In this document: positions 22,353 through 34,630 of the stretch, in pieces
Layout of the letters: each line of letters starts with the position of its first letter
How positions within the stretch are numbered: position 1 is the first letter of the stretch
NCBI GenBank assembly: GCA_036937835.1
Contig: CM072863.1
Coordinates: 7,526,501-7,590,500, forward strand
Reading direction: 5' to 3'
DNA length: 64,000 bases
Origin: Pampus argenteus
Taxonomy: Eukaryota > Chordata > Actinopteri > Scombriformes > Stromateidae
The notes under the pieces: model-generated
What the model saw: only the letters and a program-made list of their open reading frames with translations
The model's database searches: none
Told to the model about the DNA's origin: nothing
Translations under genes and position numbers: made by a program

Positions 22353-25331
22353 CATCAAGATGTTCCCCACCTGTTATTCTCACAACGTTTTGGCAACCGC
22401 ACAAAGTCATAGAAAGAGAAGGGGAAAAATAGCGAGAAGAAAGTGTATCGAGGAGGAAAGCTAAAGCGCTCTGCATGTCTGTGTCTTGTTTGTGGTTTGT
22501 CTTCATCTGTAAACAGAGCTGCTGCTGCGAGTATGTTAGCATGTCATTATCTCATTAAGAATTGATGGCTTCTGCACAGAGGGTTCAAACTGTTTTGTTT
22601 GTGAGCATTCAGCGACTGATGTTGTACAAACATAACAACCACAAAACACACACATATATCCTACAGTGCAGATGACACACAAGGATACAAGGAGATGGCA
22701 GCAAAACTGGTGGTTCAATACACAAACATATACACTTATTTAGCCGAATGTGTGTTAATATAAGAACACAGACTGAAGAAAATACATTGATGGGCAAATG
22801 TGGTACTTTCCCCTCTTCATCCATGCCTCCCTCTCCTGTCACTGTGTCCCCTGGCCACCTTGTTTTGTTGGTGATGTTTTAAAGTACTCTCAATGATGTG
22901 AAGCATTTTGTGTAAGCAGACTTCAGAGAGTGAATGTGGGGGTGGAGGGTGGGAGAGCATATCTAGGGGCAATAAAAGTGGGCTAATTGGGGCCTGGGAA
23001 ACATGTTTGTTTTCTCGCTTTTTCTTTTTCCCCCCTTTCATTTTTTTCCCAGCCAGTCACAGCAGATCTGTTCATCTAAGAAGGACGAGAGGAGAAAGCA
23101 AAGAGGATTAGATTCTGTAAGACACAAATCGTTAGGCGCATACACACACACACACACGTAGGCACATACACGGACAGATTTAACATGCCATAAGGCAGCC
23201 GTGGGGTGTGTGTATTGAACAAGATCTATCTGTCTTAACTAAATGACCAACAGGGTGTAGGGCTCTCCACTGGTCCACTCTGCCTTATCGATACACTGCT
23301 GCTCGGCCTATTCAGCAGCAAAGAGCTTCCCTACGGCTGCAGCTCAGCACTGGATCAATGTTATGAGCAATGCAGACAAACTGCTGCTAAAGAGACTGGC
23401 TCCTGCCTCGAAGGCCCACCACTGCACCGGCTCCCCCAGGCTTGGATCGTTCCACTAATGGAGGTCTCCACTGGGACCTCCAAGGGCCCCTAACCACCAA
23501 ACAGGCCCCCGAGGACTCACACCCCTTCTATCCTCAACCTCCCTTTCTGTCATCCTCCTATCCCTCAATCATTTCTCTATCCACAAGGCTTTATTGACCT
23601 CCTCCTCTTTAATCAGGAGTGATGCCTATTTGTCATATGTGCATTTGCATGTGTGCACAATATCCGCATTTCAAATTGTGACGTTAAAAGTCCAGCTTGA
23701 CTGTTTCGGGTAGTAAAAAAGAGGGAAAAAAATCCTCTCTCTGAGACCCCCCCTTTAACATTACTGATCCCTCACCGCATGACTCCTGACTAATCATTCT
23801 CCTCGGCCCTGCATTTGTCTTCTTTAATAACAGTGAAAATACCAAGAGAAAAAAGAGCAATGGAAAGAACCTGCATATTTGTCATTTCCGATTGTTTACC
23901 TTTTTCACGGCAAATTGATTTTTACATCTCCTGTTACTGGAAGCTCTCTGGGCTCGACTGCCAGGCCTGTCTGGCTCTGGCCTCGGCTGCCAAACCCGTC
24001 TCTGGGCTTTATGACCTGGCTCTGGGGAGGGCTTTTAAGGCTTTCAACTCACAAGTCATTTCAATGATACAATACTGCTTTTGTCCTAACCACCTTTGTT
24101 GTTTTCTTTTTCTCTCTGCCGCCTCTCACTCTCTCTTTCTTTTCTCCTCTTTTCATTGCTCATTCTCAAATCCTTTCCCCATTGACTGAGTGCGAGTCGC
24201 AAAGGCTCGGGACGTTTTTTTTCTTGCCCATACCTGTTTGTTTGCAGAAAAGGTGGACTTGTTGCATCATGACAGGGCAACAATCAAGAAAAGACACGCT
24301 GTAGGACTTACACGCTAAAAACCCTCCTGCTGACATTTCAGTTGCTGTGAGGCGAACCTGGTTGAAACAAGCTAGAGTTTCACTGTGGTGGTTTGGGCGG
24401 TGCGCTGTGGTTCGGATCTTCCTGGGTTCTGGTAGGACTGAGGTTTGCCTGCAGGGACCTCCAGTGAGCCAGGCAGCAGGCCTGAGCTAAACTAAAGCCA
24501 GCACCAGGAATAGTCCACAGTGCAGAGGGCAGGCCTAATGGTGTGTTTGTAAGGGCGAACCCAAACAAACAACCTGCAGTTTGAATTGAAGGACTGAGGG
24601 AGGTTCAGGCCAGATGCTGTTGAATGGGGAGAAACACACACAAACACACAGGGTGTATGTGTACAGAGAAGCAAAGGCTGAAATAGACTTGTGGCAAAGG
24701 AAGTGCACCATGTACATCTACACTAGTCATGGCATCAAACTCAGTACTGCACATATGTCTGGACTTCTGCCTTACACGCAACCTTTGTATGTGTTTTTTG
24801 TGTGTGTGTGTGTGTTTTGTCTATGTACTCATGCTAACTGAGGCTCCACGATTCCTCTCCATATTCACACTAATTAGAGAAAGCGGCCAGAAAACCTCTT
24901 CGGTAATTACTCCCCAAGGACCAAGGTTTCAGCATGGCCATGGTGCATAAACAAATACTCACACACACACACACACACACGCATGTACGGTATGCTGATA
25001 CATTTGAAATCAGGCTGACATTTAAGTGTGTTCACCTGTTGGAAAGTGGGCATGTGTGAGAGTGAAAGAGAGAATAATTCTGGTAATAATATCATATCAT
25101 TATGGAAGGTAAGTACATTTGCTAATTAGAACTCTGCCAAATAGGTAATTGTGTGTGTGTGTGTGTACACATGTAGTAAAGGGCATTTCGTAAACAAACA
25201 TTAACACCATTCACCTCACAATCAGACGTTTCTCAACTTCGCCTACACAGTGAGGTTGTACTCAGTCCAATTTGACAAATCTAAATGGAGCTTTTCGATG
25301 AAAACACTAGTCGTGCTTTATGTGAGTTTAA

Positions 25332-25332
<1 letters not shown>

Positions 25333-25367
<35 letters not shown>
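25333..25367. repeat. (TG)n microsatellite
   Basis: About 17 TG units. Confidence 0.95.
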
Positions 25368-25368
<1 letters not shown>

Positions 25369-25677
25369 TCATTGAGAGAGGAGTAGACTGAGAGATAATG
25401 GGGCATACATAAGGTCAATGTTTTTATGAAATCGCTGTCTTTGTCACATTGCATCAGCACTGACTTTTCTACGTTTAATAGTGCCTTTAATTCAGCCAAT
25501 GTTAGCCTGCAGCAGCTTTTAGGAACTACAATAGTCTTATTCAGCGCACACACTCACACACAAACTGTATTTGAAAACCTGCTCACACTCAGACAAAGAA
25601 GCAGAGATATACGACAAAATCAGGCAATCATTCTGTCTGTTTGAGAGTGAATAGTTGGGAAAGGAGTCTTTGAGGCA

Positions 25678-25678
<1 letters not shown>

Positions 25679-25709
<31 letters not shown>

Positions 25710-25710
25710 C
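25679..25710. repeat. (CA)n microsatellite
   Basis: About 15 CA units with one CCC interruption. Confidence 0.9.
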
Positions 25711-26198
25711 TCCCTGCCCAGTGTTTGTGGTGGCGGAGCACAGCTGGTAACATCTGGATGTATTTTAGAAGTGTTTACATTTCCAAAATGCTGAAAAACT
25801 ACACAGAATGAGAGAAAGAAGGAAAGACAGAATTCTGAAAAACACTGCAGGTGCCAGAAGAGTAATAAAGAAAGGAGCAAGTCCCAAAAGAGGATTGTTT
25901 AAAATCTATCAGTAGAGTTAGTTCTCTTACACACACACACATGCTCGTAACCGTTGGCCAATTGCAGTTATTGCTATAATCCTAGTCCAACAATAACTGA
26001 CATCTGGTGCACTAATTGGCTGACTACAGCTTCTCCATCTGAGTTTTGTCCCATCAAGCTTCCCTTACTGTAGCAGTTCCACTGAAAACTGAAACTCTGC
26101 GCATCAGCTTCACTACGCACCATGTCCGTACTGCTTACCAGCTGACAACCACTCTTACGCACTCACTACCACACACAACACGGCAATTTCTGTGTGCG

Positions 26199-26231
26199 CG
26201 CACACACACACACAGACACACACATACACAT
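26199..26231. repeat. (CA)n microsatellite
   Basis: CA repeat with one GA interruption, next to a GCGCG stretch. Confidence 0.9.
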
Positions 26232-26337
26232 AAAACAGCTGCATTTTCATTTTCCTTCCCCTAAATGACGAAAACACAAAAACAGTTGGACTTCATTCAG
26301 CCTAATCAAAGCTGACATCGAGTATAGCTCTGCAAGG

Positions 26338-26345
26338 TGACGTCA
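26338..26345. promoter_or_regulatory. Consensus cAMP response element TGACGTCA
   Basis: Perfect 8-base palindrome bound by CREB/ATF factors. It lies alone in foxp4 intron 1, with no promoter features nearby, and chance occurrence is plausible. Confidence 0.25.
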
Positions 26346-26356
26346 ACAGTGAAGAG

Positions 26357-26358
<2 letters not shown>

Positions 26359-26394
<36 letters not shown>
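26359..26394. repeat. (CA)n microsatellite
   Basis: Eighteen uninterrupted CA units, just downstream of a consensus CRE. Confidence 0.95.
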
Positions 26395-26397
<3 letters not shown>

Positions 26398-26710
26398 ATA
26401 GGATATAATTTCAGTGATTGGGTGTAATTTACCAGTGTAAGTTGAAACCAGACAGGGTAACTAGAATGATCCCTGCGACATCAAAAACAAACCATACATA
26501 TCAGCATATACTCATATTCTAAAAATGAACATTTCACAGTGGCCTTTGTTGTTTAGGACAGAAAATAGCAACATGTATCTAAGTTGTTATGAAATGTGCT
26601 TGAATGTAAAAGAAATGAGCATTTGAATGTTGTCCCACGCAAAGTGTCTTTGGGATCACTCTAATCCACTCAGGTATGCTACTTTCCCATGGCCCACCGT
26701 AACCTCCGCA

Positions 26711-26736
26711 AACACACACACACACACACACACACA
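26711..26736. repeat. (CA)n microsatellite
   Basis: About thirteen CA units. Confidence 0.9.
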
Positions 26737-27034
26737 GGGGAGATTATTAAAGTGACCTCGTGGCACATGGAGGTTTCTGATGGATTTAACATCAGGAATG
26801 ACTGTTAACTTTTAGGACTAAAAAGACTTGGAGTGACTCCTGAGAAAAAACGGAGCTCTCGCCAGACACATGGATCACATGACAACTGGGCCGCAGCAGC
26901 AGGGACCCCTGGGAAAAAGGCACAGTGCCATCTCTCAGATCACACAAAACTCAGGAGCCAAGCGGTAATGATGCCGTGCAGCTATATCATATTTAGGTAT
27001 GAATATACCATTTACATCACAGTCAAGTGGTTAG

Positions 27035-27053
27035 AAAAAAAAAAAAAAAAAAA
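27035..27053. repeat. Poly(A) tract
   Basis: Nineteen adenines. No retroelement signature was recognised upstream. Confidence 0.9.
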
Positions 27054-27394
27054 GATAATCACTGTGAAATAAATTAAACCTATTAAGAGGAACGTATGCT
27101 CAAGGTGACAGAAGAAATTAATTTGGCTCAACTATTGAGACCCATACCTCCACCCTGCTATAGGATTTTTACCAAACTAATTATCACGCTCCACTTTCAG
27201 AAATAATAAGGAAAGTACTTAATAGGTTAGGATTCACCCCTGCATTCATATGTCCATTTAACATCCCCGCTTTCATGCCCACACACTTGCCTTAATGCAA
27301 TTTCACATCCGTGATTTAAAGTAGAGGAAGGAATTATACTTCAAGTGGTGTCAGGATTAGAATATACAAGCAGTGATATTAAAACACTGTAAGG

Positions 27395-27430
<36 letters not shown>

Positions 27431-27447
27431 GTGTGTGTGTGTGTGCG
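27395..27447. repeat. (TG)n microsatellite
   Basis: About 26 TG units with a CG interruption near 27426. Confidence 0.95.
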
Positions 27448-28379
27448 CCAATGCTTTTGTGAGTGGCTGAAGCTGAGGTAAAGATGTTAAATAATGTTTT
27501 TGTCACAGTTTAGGACGATGGAGGAATTACAATGAAACCACAGATCTCTGATTAGTCTTCCCTCGCTGTATATTAATTTTGTTCCCTCTCTTCTTTATGC
27601 CAGTTAGGAGTTTAATTTTTAAACACAGCGCTGATATGAAAAGACCCCCAAGTGTGTGCTTCTACGCCAGCAACAGAAGTCTGTTTATCTAGTCAGCCAT
27701 TCGCTCCAATTATAACAACATCCAAATGCAACTATTGTTTAATTTCAAACAGTCTTTAAAATCACTTTTTTTTTTTTTTTGCCTTCCTCCACTTAATGTG
27801 CCACAAATTTACATTTCCACGCCTCTGGCTATGGAGAAAGTGTGAAGTCGGTACGCAGGTTAGTTAGCCAGTTTTGTTCATTATCAGTGCAACAAAAGTT
27901 AAGCATAAAATAAATAAATAAAAAGACTGAACAAGCCTTTAAGATGTTTTTTTTTAAATCAAAATTATGTTATGACTTATTTTTTAAAGACTTTAAATAC
28001 AGTTAATTTAATCATACATTCTTGATAATCTTTCAGTGTATTGCTGGGCTCTGTGTCTCTGTCACTTTGCACCCTGTTAGAGGTAACAGGGTGCTAGTCG
28101 GTGAGAGAAAAGGAATCAATATCCTGATGAAGTCTGAGAGGATTACTATGTGTCACTTCTGCTGAGTAGAGTACACTTCACACATACAGAGCGGCCAACA
28201 TGACCACAAACATCAGCCGTCTCCAGCGGCATCAGCTGAGCTACTGTCAGCGTCATAAAAATAAAATAATATTAATTTAAATACGGAGAGACTGAGAGGG
28301 AGAGCCCTCTTAAGTGCTGCGGTTTTCTATTAAACTCTAGTAGAGGCGGGGGAGAAAAGGGGAAGAGGAGTTCACATTA

Positions 28380-28520
28380 TCTAAGAGAATTCCAATTAAC
28401 ACTCTCCCCCTCAGTAATTAGCTACTAAAATAGCTAGTGAACAAACCCAAAATCCCAACCCTGACACCACTGTGCTGCCTAATTAATTCTCAAACCAGGA
28501 GCATCTGATGCAGAAAGGAA
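28380..28520. promoter_or_regulatory. AT-rich candidate conserved block
   Basis: Contains ccaattaac, gtaattagc and cctaattaattc within repeat-free sequence. Weak, composition-based call. Confidence 0.2.
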
Positions 28521-29705
28521 CCTGATAGTGTACATGATTGGTCAGAATAAAAATTTTAAAAAATTTTAAAAAAACATCTGCCCGTCTGCATTTTTGATGC
28601 TCATCCTTACGGCACAGCGTCTCATCACATCCTTCTTGTTTGTAGGTTGGGCTTGTGTCTAAATTTTAAATGAGAAAATATTCTAGTAGACTTACTGTGA
28701 CAGAAGTAGAGCTAATTAATAAAAACACTTCACTCACAGGCAAATTCCACAAACATACACATAGAAATCCCAACCTCCAAAAGACGTGCAATAAAATATG
28801 AAATAAATGATGAAGAAAATGAAGAGAGTGAGCGAGGGAAAGCTGGAGCAAAAACAAAGCCAGAGAAGCAGATATCTTTTAGCCCTCTGCCACTCATTTG
28901 CTCCTTCACTGGTCAGTTCTTCCACTGTTTAATGCAAACAGATGAGGCCTTTTCTCGCTCTTTTTCCAAATCCTTTCTTTTTAACAGTGGCTTCTTGGCC
29001 TCTGCAGTAACGTCAGCACAGCGTCTATTAAAACCGCATGTGTCCCAGACTGCGCACACAAACACACACACACGGAAACATATACCCTCTGCACTTGGAC
29101 ACTTTTTCGTGAACTTTTAACCTTTTTTCCATAAAGTGACATCTGGGGCATGTGGGTTTTTACACACGTTGCTGTGTTCACACATACAGCAGATATGTAG
29201 ATAAAACACATACAATCAGAGGGAGGTATCTCAACGCTTTATTAAGATGTCAGTGACCAGTGCTGATGGGTAACAAGGCAGAGATAAACTCAGTCAGCAA
29301 ACAACCCATCTGGCCAAAAGGCGGGCTGTAAGTTCCTGTTCTAATAATTTGAGCCTGATCCTTCTGCTTTTCAATATGCACGTGGCGACCGGTTTCAATT
29401 AGACCTTGAATACACACACACACACAGTTTATGGACAATGCTGTAGCTCCTGCAATAGATTTTAATATGAAGAGATACCCATCAAGAAGATGTTACTCTG
29501 ATTCTAACAGCCCACATACACACAAACACATGTAAAGTGAGTCACACACACACATAGACAAAGTGGCACGTTATAAAAAAAACAGGCGCTGTCACATGCT
29601 GATGTGTATCTGGACAAGTCAAACTGTGATAAAGTCACTCTACAACTACAGCAATCGATGAAAGTAATTTATTTACCTCACCAGGCAATTTCTGCTCTGT
29701 CTTCA

Positions 29706-29760
29706 GAGAGAGGGAGAGTGGGGGGGGGGAGGGAGAGAGAGAGAGAGAGAGAAAGAGGGA
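29706..29760. repeat. (GA)n/poly-G purine tract
   Basis: A run of ten or more guanines followed by about ten GA units. It is G-quadruplex-capable on the plus strand. Confidence 0.9.
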
Positions 29761-31831
29761 GATTTGGCAAGCATGTGTGAGTGGTGTGTAAATTAATCTA
29801 GCAGCAGTGAGATCCAGAGCCATGTATAAGTCCATAAAACAAGAGGAGGTTAAAGCAGCTCACATCATACACACACACACATCAGGCAAAGGTCCAACAC
29901 CAAAACCACTTCTTCCAGAGACAGAAGAGACGTGAAACGTCATCTCGGGTCCATTAATGTGATGTGCTATCCCCAGATACTACTAAAAAGAAGAAAAGAG
30001 AACAGTTAAGAGTTTCTTTCTTTCTTCTTTTTCTTTCTTGCTTTCTCTCCATTCAAAGGCAACACACGCTGGAGAGAGGCCTGTCCGCGGTCCTTAACTT
30101 TAACTCAATGAAATAAAAGGCACTTAACTAAGCCTCAATGATCGATACACACACTGCTGCCTGGTGCTCACACGCACATACACACATGCAGTCACACACT
30201 TCTCCCCCCTCCTCAGATGCTCATGCATATGCATGTCCATTGTGATTTATGCATCCTGGCGGGGGTGTGAGCCTATCTGAGAGCAAGGCCAACACACAGG
30301 TCAGCTCATTTGTAAATCAGTTGCCTATTTATGGGTGTGAGTGTTTGTGTGCGTATGTGCGTATCTGTGGATGTTTGTGCCTATAAATCTGTGTGTATGT
30401 GCATATGGGTAGAGGTCAGTGTTAGAAACAGGCTCATAATCACTGTAGCGCCTTCATTCATTATATTTATTGACTTCTTTCCAGCTTTCTGCTCTTGGTG
30501 AGTGTAAATCACACAGGTTCTACACTATGGGCTGCCATTTGTTCAGTGTGTGTGTGTGTGTGTGAGAGTGTGTTCCAAGTCATGTCCGCTGAGCGCTGAC
30601 TACTTCTGCCAACCAGCGCTCTGACCCCGCTCTTTGCGGCAGGAAGTCACCCAGCTTTCTGACCTCTCTTATTATTCCCAGGGAAGGTTGGGGAAAAGTC
30701 TTTGGAAAAACGCCTTCCCATCACTAAGGCTGTCAGCTAATGGGGTCCCCGTGGTCTCCTCTGTCCTATGCAGTGGATTATGGGTAAAACTAAGACAAAA
30801 TCTGCACTCGAAGAGGTGTTCAGGGTTAAACGTACGTTAATTTGTGGCATAATCTGAGAACATGGCCTTCTTTGCACACAAAGTGCAAAAAAAGTGTGTG
30901 CTTTCCTTTGTGATAATTCAGTGGTGTTGCTCCACCTCCTCCCACCTCCTCTGAACAACAGATTTGGACTAATAGGGCAGCTGCTTGGCCCCCCTCCCCT
31001 AAAACTCTGCTATGCCTTTCCCCCGTAACCCTTCCACCCCGTCTCCGTTCCCAAAAAAAAAGCCCAGGAGGAAGCCTGTTGTTTTCAACTTGTGTTTGAC
31101 ACGGCAGTGAATGGAAAAGTTCAAACTGTTGGAACGCTCATCCCTGAAAAAGTTGTATTTAATTTGTGCACTATTTTTCTTGAGTGTTGCTTAGGATATA
31201 CTTATGATTTTTCCCCTAGATCATTTAAAAGATTGTAATGAAAGGAATAAAATACAGTGTGCCATAAGGCTGTCTATTTATCTTACTTTATCTTTCTTCA
31301 TTTTTCTACGTTGTGAACACAGGCACCCATATCCCAGAAATAAACCTTTACGCTGACTATCAACCATGGTTTGTAATGTCACACACAAGACTTTATACTC
31401 TCCACAATGCAAAAAAAAATCAGAAAGTGCCTCAATATACAGAAAATGAAATGTAGAAATATTACAAGCTATTGCAACACACACAGAAAAAAAACACTAT
31501 CAAGATAAAAAAAAAACTCAAACAAACATAATCAATACCTTGCGTATGTGTAAGAGAGCTCATAGAGATGTTTCAATGAACTTAATCACATACGATGGCA
31601 GAGTCTGACCTCCGTGTGTGTTCATTTGCACGGCAAATTGTGTGTTGTGTATGTAGGGGGGTGCCCATGTGTGTAAGTGGAACCAAACTGTAAGCCATAT
31701 GCCACTCTCCCTCTGGTGCCCGAACCCCCCTCCCCACCAAAAAAAGCAGACACACACACAGAAACACGCAAACTCTCATAAACACACTAACATGTACACA
31801 CATACACACACACTCACAGGCTCCACTGTTT

Positions 31832-31852
31832 AAAAAAAAAAAAAAAAAAAAA
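31832..31852. repeat. Poly(A) tract
   Basis: Twenty-one adenines between a CA-rich flank and the TAAT-rich block at 31.87-32.13 kb. Confidence 0.9.
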
Positions 31853-31869
31853 GCCCCTCCACTTCATTA

Positions 31870-32130
31870 GGAAAGTAAACACAAGTGCTGTCTGAAGTGG
31901 CTAATTAGAGACTAATTACTCCCTGCTCGTTACTAATGCAAATTAGATTACGCTGCTTAACTTCCTCGTGTCCACAACGCTGCTGTTAATTGAGGCCTTT
32001 GAAATTAAATTACCCGCTAATTAGCATATCAAAACCATTAATTCTGTGCAAGGAGGGGGAAAAAAAACAACAACAAATGCCAAGTTTTGCTAATGAGTTT
32101 TGCTAATTGAATATGTACGCTCAATACAGG
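31870..32130. promoter_or_regulatory. TAAT-rich candidate enhancer
   Basis: About ten homeodomain cores (ctaattag, actaatta, gttaattg, ctaattagcat, attaattc, gctaattga and others) lie within 250 bases that contain no simple repeat apart from a short A run. The sequence complexity and motif grammar resemble conserved non-coding enhancers of developmental genes. Conservation cannot be checked here. Confidence 0.35.
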
Positions 32131-33089
32131 GGTTTGTGCTAGGAATACCTATTCAGCTGATCAGCATATGTGTGAGTAAGCAGCCAGACAGTAACACAAT
32201 GGATAAGAGCAGCATATAATTAAAGGAACCGTTCCATCTCTCCAAACGCTTTGTCAATATTTCCCTCTGAACGCTCGACTCCACTGATGTTCAGGGTTAC
32301 AGTACAGAGACACAGAGAGGGAAGTGTGAGAGGGGATGAACATTCATCTCATGAGAGGCAAAACAGAGAGGCTGGCCACTGTATGTGAATGTGTCAAGTG
32401 TGTGTGTGTGTGTGTTGCGATGGTATGTGAGCAGAGTTAGCGTTTGTCCAGACTATAAGCCTTCTTTGAAGTAAAGAACTCTGTCTGTCCGCTGCTCTCC
32501 TAAAGCCCCCGACCTCCTGCCAGCTCTTTCTCTGCACTCCCTCCTCCCTTCTTTAACTGGCCCCTCTTCACCTCCACTACAATACCTGTCCAATTAGAGA
32601 AACACATTCACACATACGTACACATTTTTGGCCACTAGCAGGTGAACAACAGCTCAATCTTTCCTTCAATCAAAGCTGAATCCTTTTTTTTTTTTTTCTC
32701 GCTCTCCTCTAACCGAATAGATAATTTGAAACTTTGTGCATTAGAAACAGTGAGGATATTCATGGCTGGGCTTATACCTGCTTATGAATAAGCCAGGATA
32801 CACGCAGAGAAGCCAGGAGCTATTAGCTACTTTAATCTGCTGACGAAATAAAAGAATCACACATCTAAAGATCCATCTCAGCTTTGCATGTAAAACCAGC
32901 AGAAATAATGTCATTCTGAACAACTCCCCCTTTCCCTTTCCTAAATATCTATCCAATCAGAGTGCATGAAAAGCCCCATTCAGGTTGACCCTTATAAAAG
33001 TTTCATTTTATTACGCTTTCCAACTTCTCATTTCATTATCCCTATAATGGCAGATGAAAAAAAATGAACGGTAAAATTGAGAGGTAGCC

Positions 33090-33310
33090 ATACAAAAAAA
33101 ATTAAATAACCATGATAATTAGATGTAAAGATATTATAATTCTTTTAACAGGATGCATAGAAACTGCTGCTCGACAATATTTGCCCTAATTGCTAGAATT
33201 ATCATATTAACCAGTTACCATTTGAGTAAGTTGATTAAAAAATTGATTATTCGTCTATTTCTTTTAGGACTTTCTTAATCAAAATCTAACATCCTTGAAA
33301 AATTAATTTG
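33090..33310. promoter_or_regulatory. AT-rich candidate enhancer
   Basis: Repeat-free AT-rich block with cores such as gataattag, ctaattgc, gattaaaaaattgatta and gcctaattg. It resembles conserved non-coding sequence in composition. Confidence 0.25.
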
Positions 33311-33579
33311 AAGCCGTTTCTTATCAGTTAATTAAATCGGGTTGGAAGTCATTTTTTTTCTGTGCGGCGTGATTAGAACGGTTCTGTTCTCTTCTGTTCA
33401 GACACCATGACGTTAGAGGGGGAACTTTTCACTGTCTCATCAAACATTCACAACCACAAGAATAGGACTTCTTTGAAGGGCCCACTGCCTTTTTTATTTC
33501 CAAACCTCTGCCTTTCTGATAAATTGTGCTATACCCAATAGATCTTTCTTTCTCGTTAACACATTCTCATTAACGGACA

Positions 33580-33718
33580 GAGAAAGCGAAAGGGGAGGGG
33601 AGGGGGGGAGGAGGGGAAGAGAAAGGAGAGCAGTGGGGAGAAACAGAGGGGAGTGTAGGGGGGCTGAAAGGGGAAACAAGAGGTGGGAAAAACAGAGCAG
33701 GGAAAAAAAAAACTGAAC
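33580..33718 (+). repeat. Long polypurine, G-quadruplex-capable tract
   Basis: Nearly all bases on the plus strand are G or A for about 135 bases, with several GGGG runs, for example near 33594-33617. The strand is template for foxp4, so the nascent RNA here is C/U-rich. Confidence 0.8.
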
Positions 33719-33818
33719 CAGTGGCAGCGATAAAGTCAAAGAGAGAAATTAATACACTGACAAATTTTAACACACGATGAAGAAAATTAAATAATATAAA
33801 GACGCTCATACATACAAC

Positions 33819-33832
33819 GTTGCCTGGGTGAC
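33819..33832 (+). promoter_or_regulatory. Near-consensus RFX X-box
   Basis: GTTGCC-TG-GGTGAC has one mismatch to GTNRCC-N(0-3)-RGYAAC. Ten bases downstream, ATGGCCGGAG|GTGAGA resembles a start codon followed by a splice donor, but no other exon evidence was found. Confidence 0.25.
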
Positions 33833-34220
33833 AGCCTTGGGATGGCCGGAGGTGAGACTAAACAACTTAGCCAGAAGCTAAAACAAGACCTGCAGTTACT
33901 ACAAGAGCGAAATGCCAATCTGATCGACTTCTTTTGTTATGTGAAGATTTTAATTTTGCTTAAAAAAATAAAAGTGAAACTAGTACGTGGCAGGTGGTGG
34001 TGAAAATTGATTTCCCTGATACACAGTATATAATAGATTTCACTTCACTCCGTATCCATTCAAATTTGCTGTCTTAAAAAACGACACATCAGAGGGTGAC
34101 TTCACCTCAGAAAACTAGTTTTCTATTTCTGGAAGAATACTAATTATAAAGCTCTGCCCCTGGGAAAGAAAAGCCCCTCTTGAAGGAGAGAGAGAGAGAG
34201 GCAGAGAGTCCATTCAGCGC

Positions 34221-34328
34221 TGGAATATAAGTTTGTCTCTCTCTACTTCAGCGAGCAGCAGAGCAGAACCGAACAGATACAGTGCGCTCCACTCATCTGT
34301 CCATCCCCGACTCCTCGGGGAGGTAAGG
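34221..34328 (+). promoter_or_regulatory. Plus-strand TATA box, initiator-like start and short exon with 5' splice site (candidate antisense promoter)
   Basis: On the plus strand, GGAATATAAG (34222-34231) is a TATA-like box. About 22-28 bases downstream comes a pyrimidine-rich initiator-like sequence, ctacttcagcg (34243-34253). A CpG-containing stretch then runs about 70 bases to GGGGAG|GTAAGG, a good 5' splice site with the exon ending at 34322. Alternatively, ttcag at 34247-34251 could be a 3' splice site, which would make 34252-34322 an internal exon. Either would be antisense to foxp4 intron 1, perhaps a long non-coding RNA. No coding potential is evident. This is an inference from motif spacing only. 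Confidence 0.3.
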
Positions 34329-34603
34329 GAGGATTGGAGGGAGGGAGTGGGCTTCAAAAAGAGAATTAAAAGGAGAATCAGTGAGGATACAGAGTAGTAT
34401 GGTGAATCTCTGTGATTGGATAATGAATTGAATGATTATTAGAAACCTAGTAGCTAGTAAATTTACACAGATGTTTGAGCTCGACATCAACCAATCAACA
34501 CATATCCAAAATAACCAATCAAACCTCGACCTCACAGGGGTGCGATAAAGGTGTAGGGGCTATACTATTTGTTCTTCCATCTGCCCCCTACACCCAACCC
34601 ATA

Positions 34604-34630
34604 TCTCTCTCTCTCTCTCTCTCTTTCTCT
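34604..34630. repeat. (CT)n microsatellite
   Basis: About 12 CT units. Confidence 0.9.

Larger units (their letters stand above)
18340..25300. other. Non-coding: foxp4 intron 1, middle part
   Basis: AT-rich unique sequence at 19.6-21.0 kb with several TAAT cores. A GC-moderate block at 23.2-23.5 kb and one at 23.8-24.07 kb (with repeated ctggctctgg words) were read for FOXP-like exons on the minus strand, without success. Confidence 0.6.
27450..31830. other. Non-coding: foxp4 intron 1, AT-rich part
   Basis: Mostly unique AT-rich DNA with a duplicated aaaattttaaa word at 28551-28570 and scattered CA runs at 29.0-31.8 kb. No gene is recognised. Confidence 0.6.

Noticed and set aside
23260..23520. 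GC-moderate block resembling an exon
   Set aside because: Neither strand has a sustained frame matching a known protein, and it lies upstream of the start codon exon in foxp4 sense.
33842..33851. ATGGCCGGAG|GTGAGA as a first coding exon
   Set aside because: A Kozak-like ATG beside a donor-like sequence occurs by chance. There is no CpG island, promoter or downstream plus-strand exon to support it.
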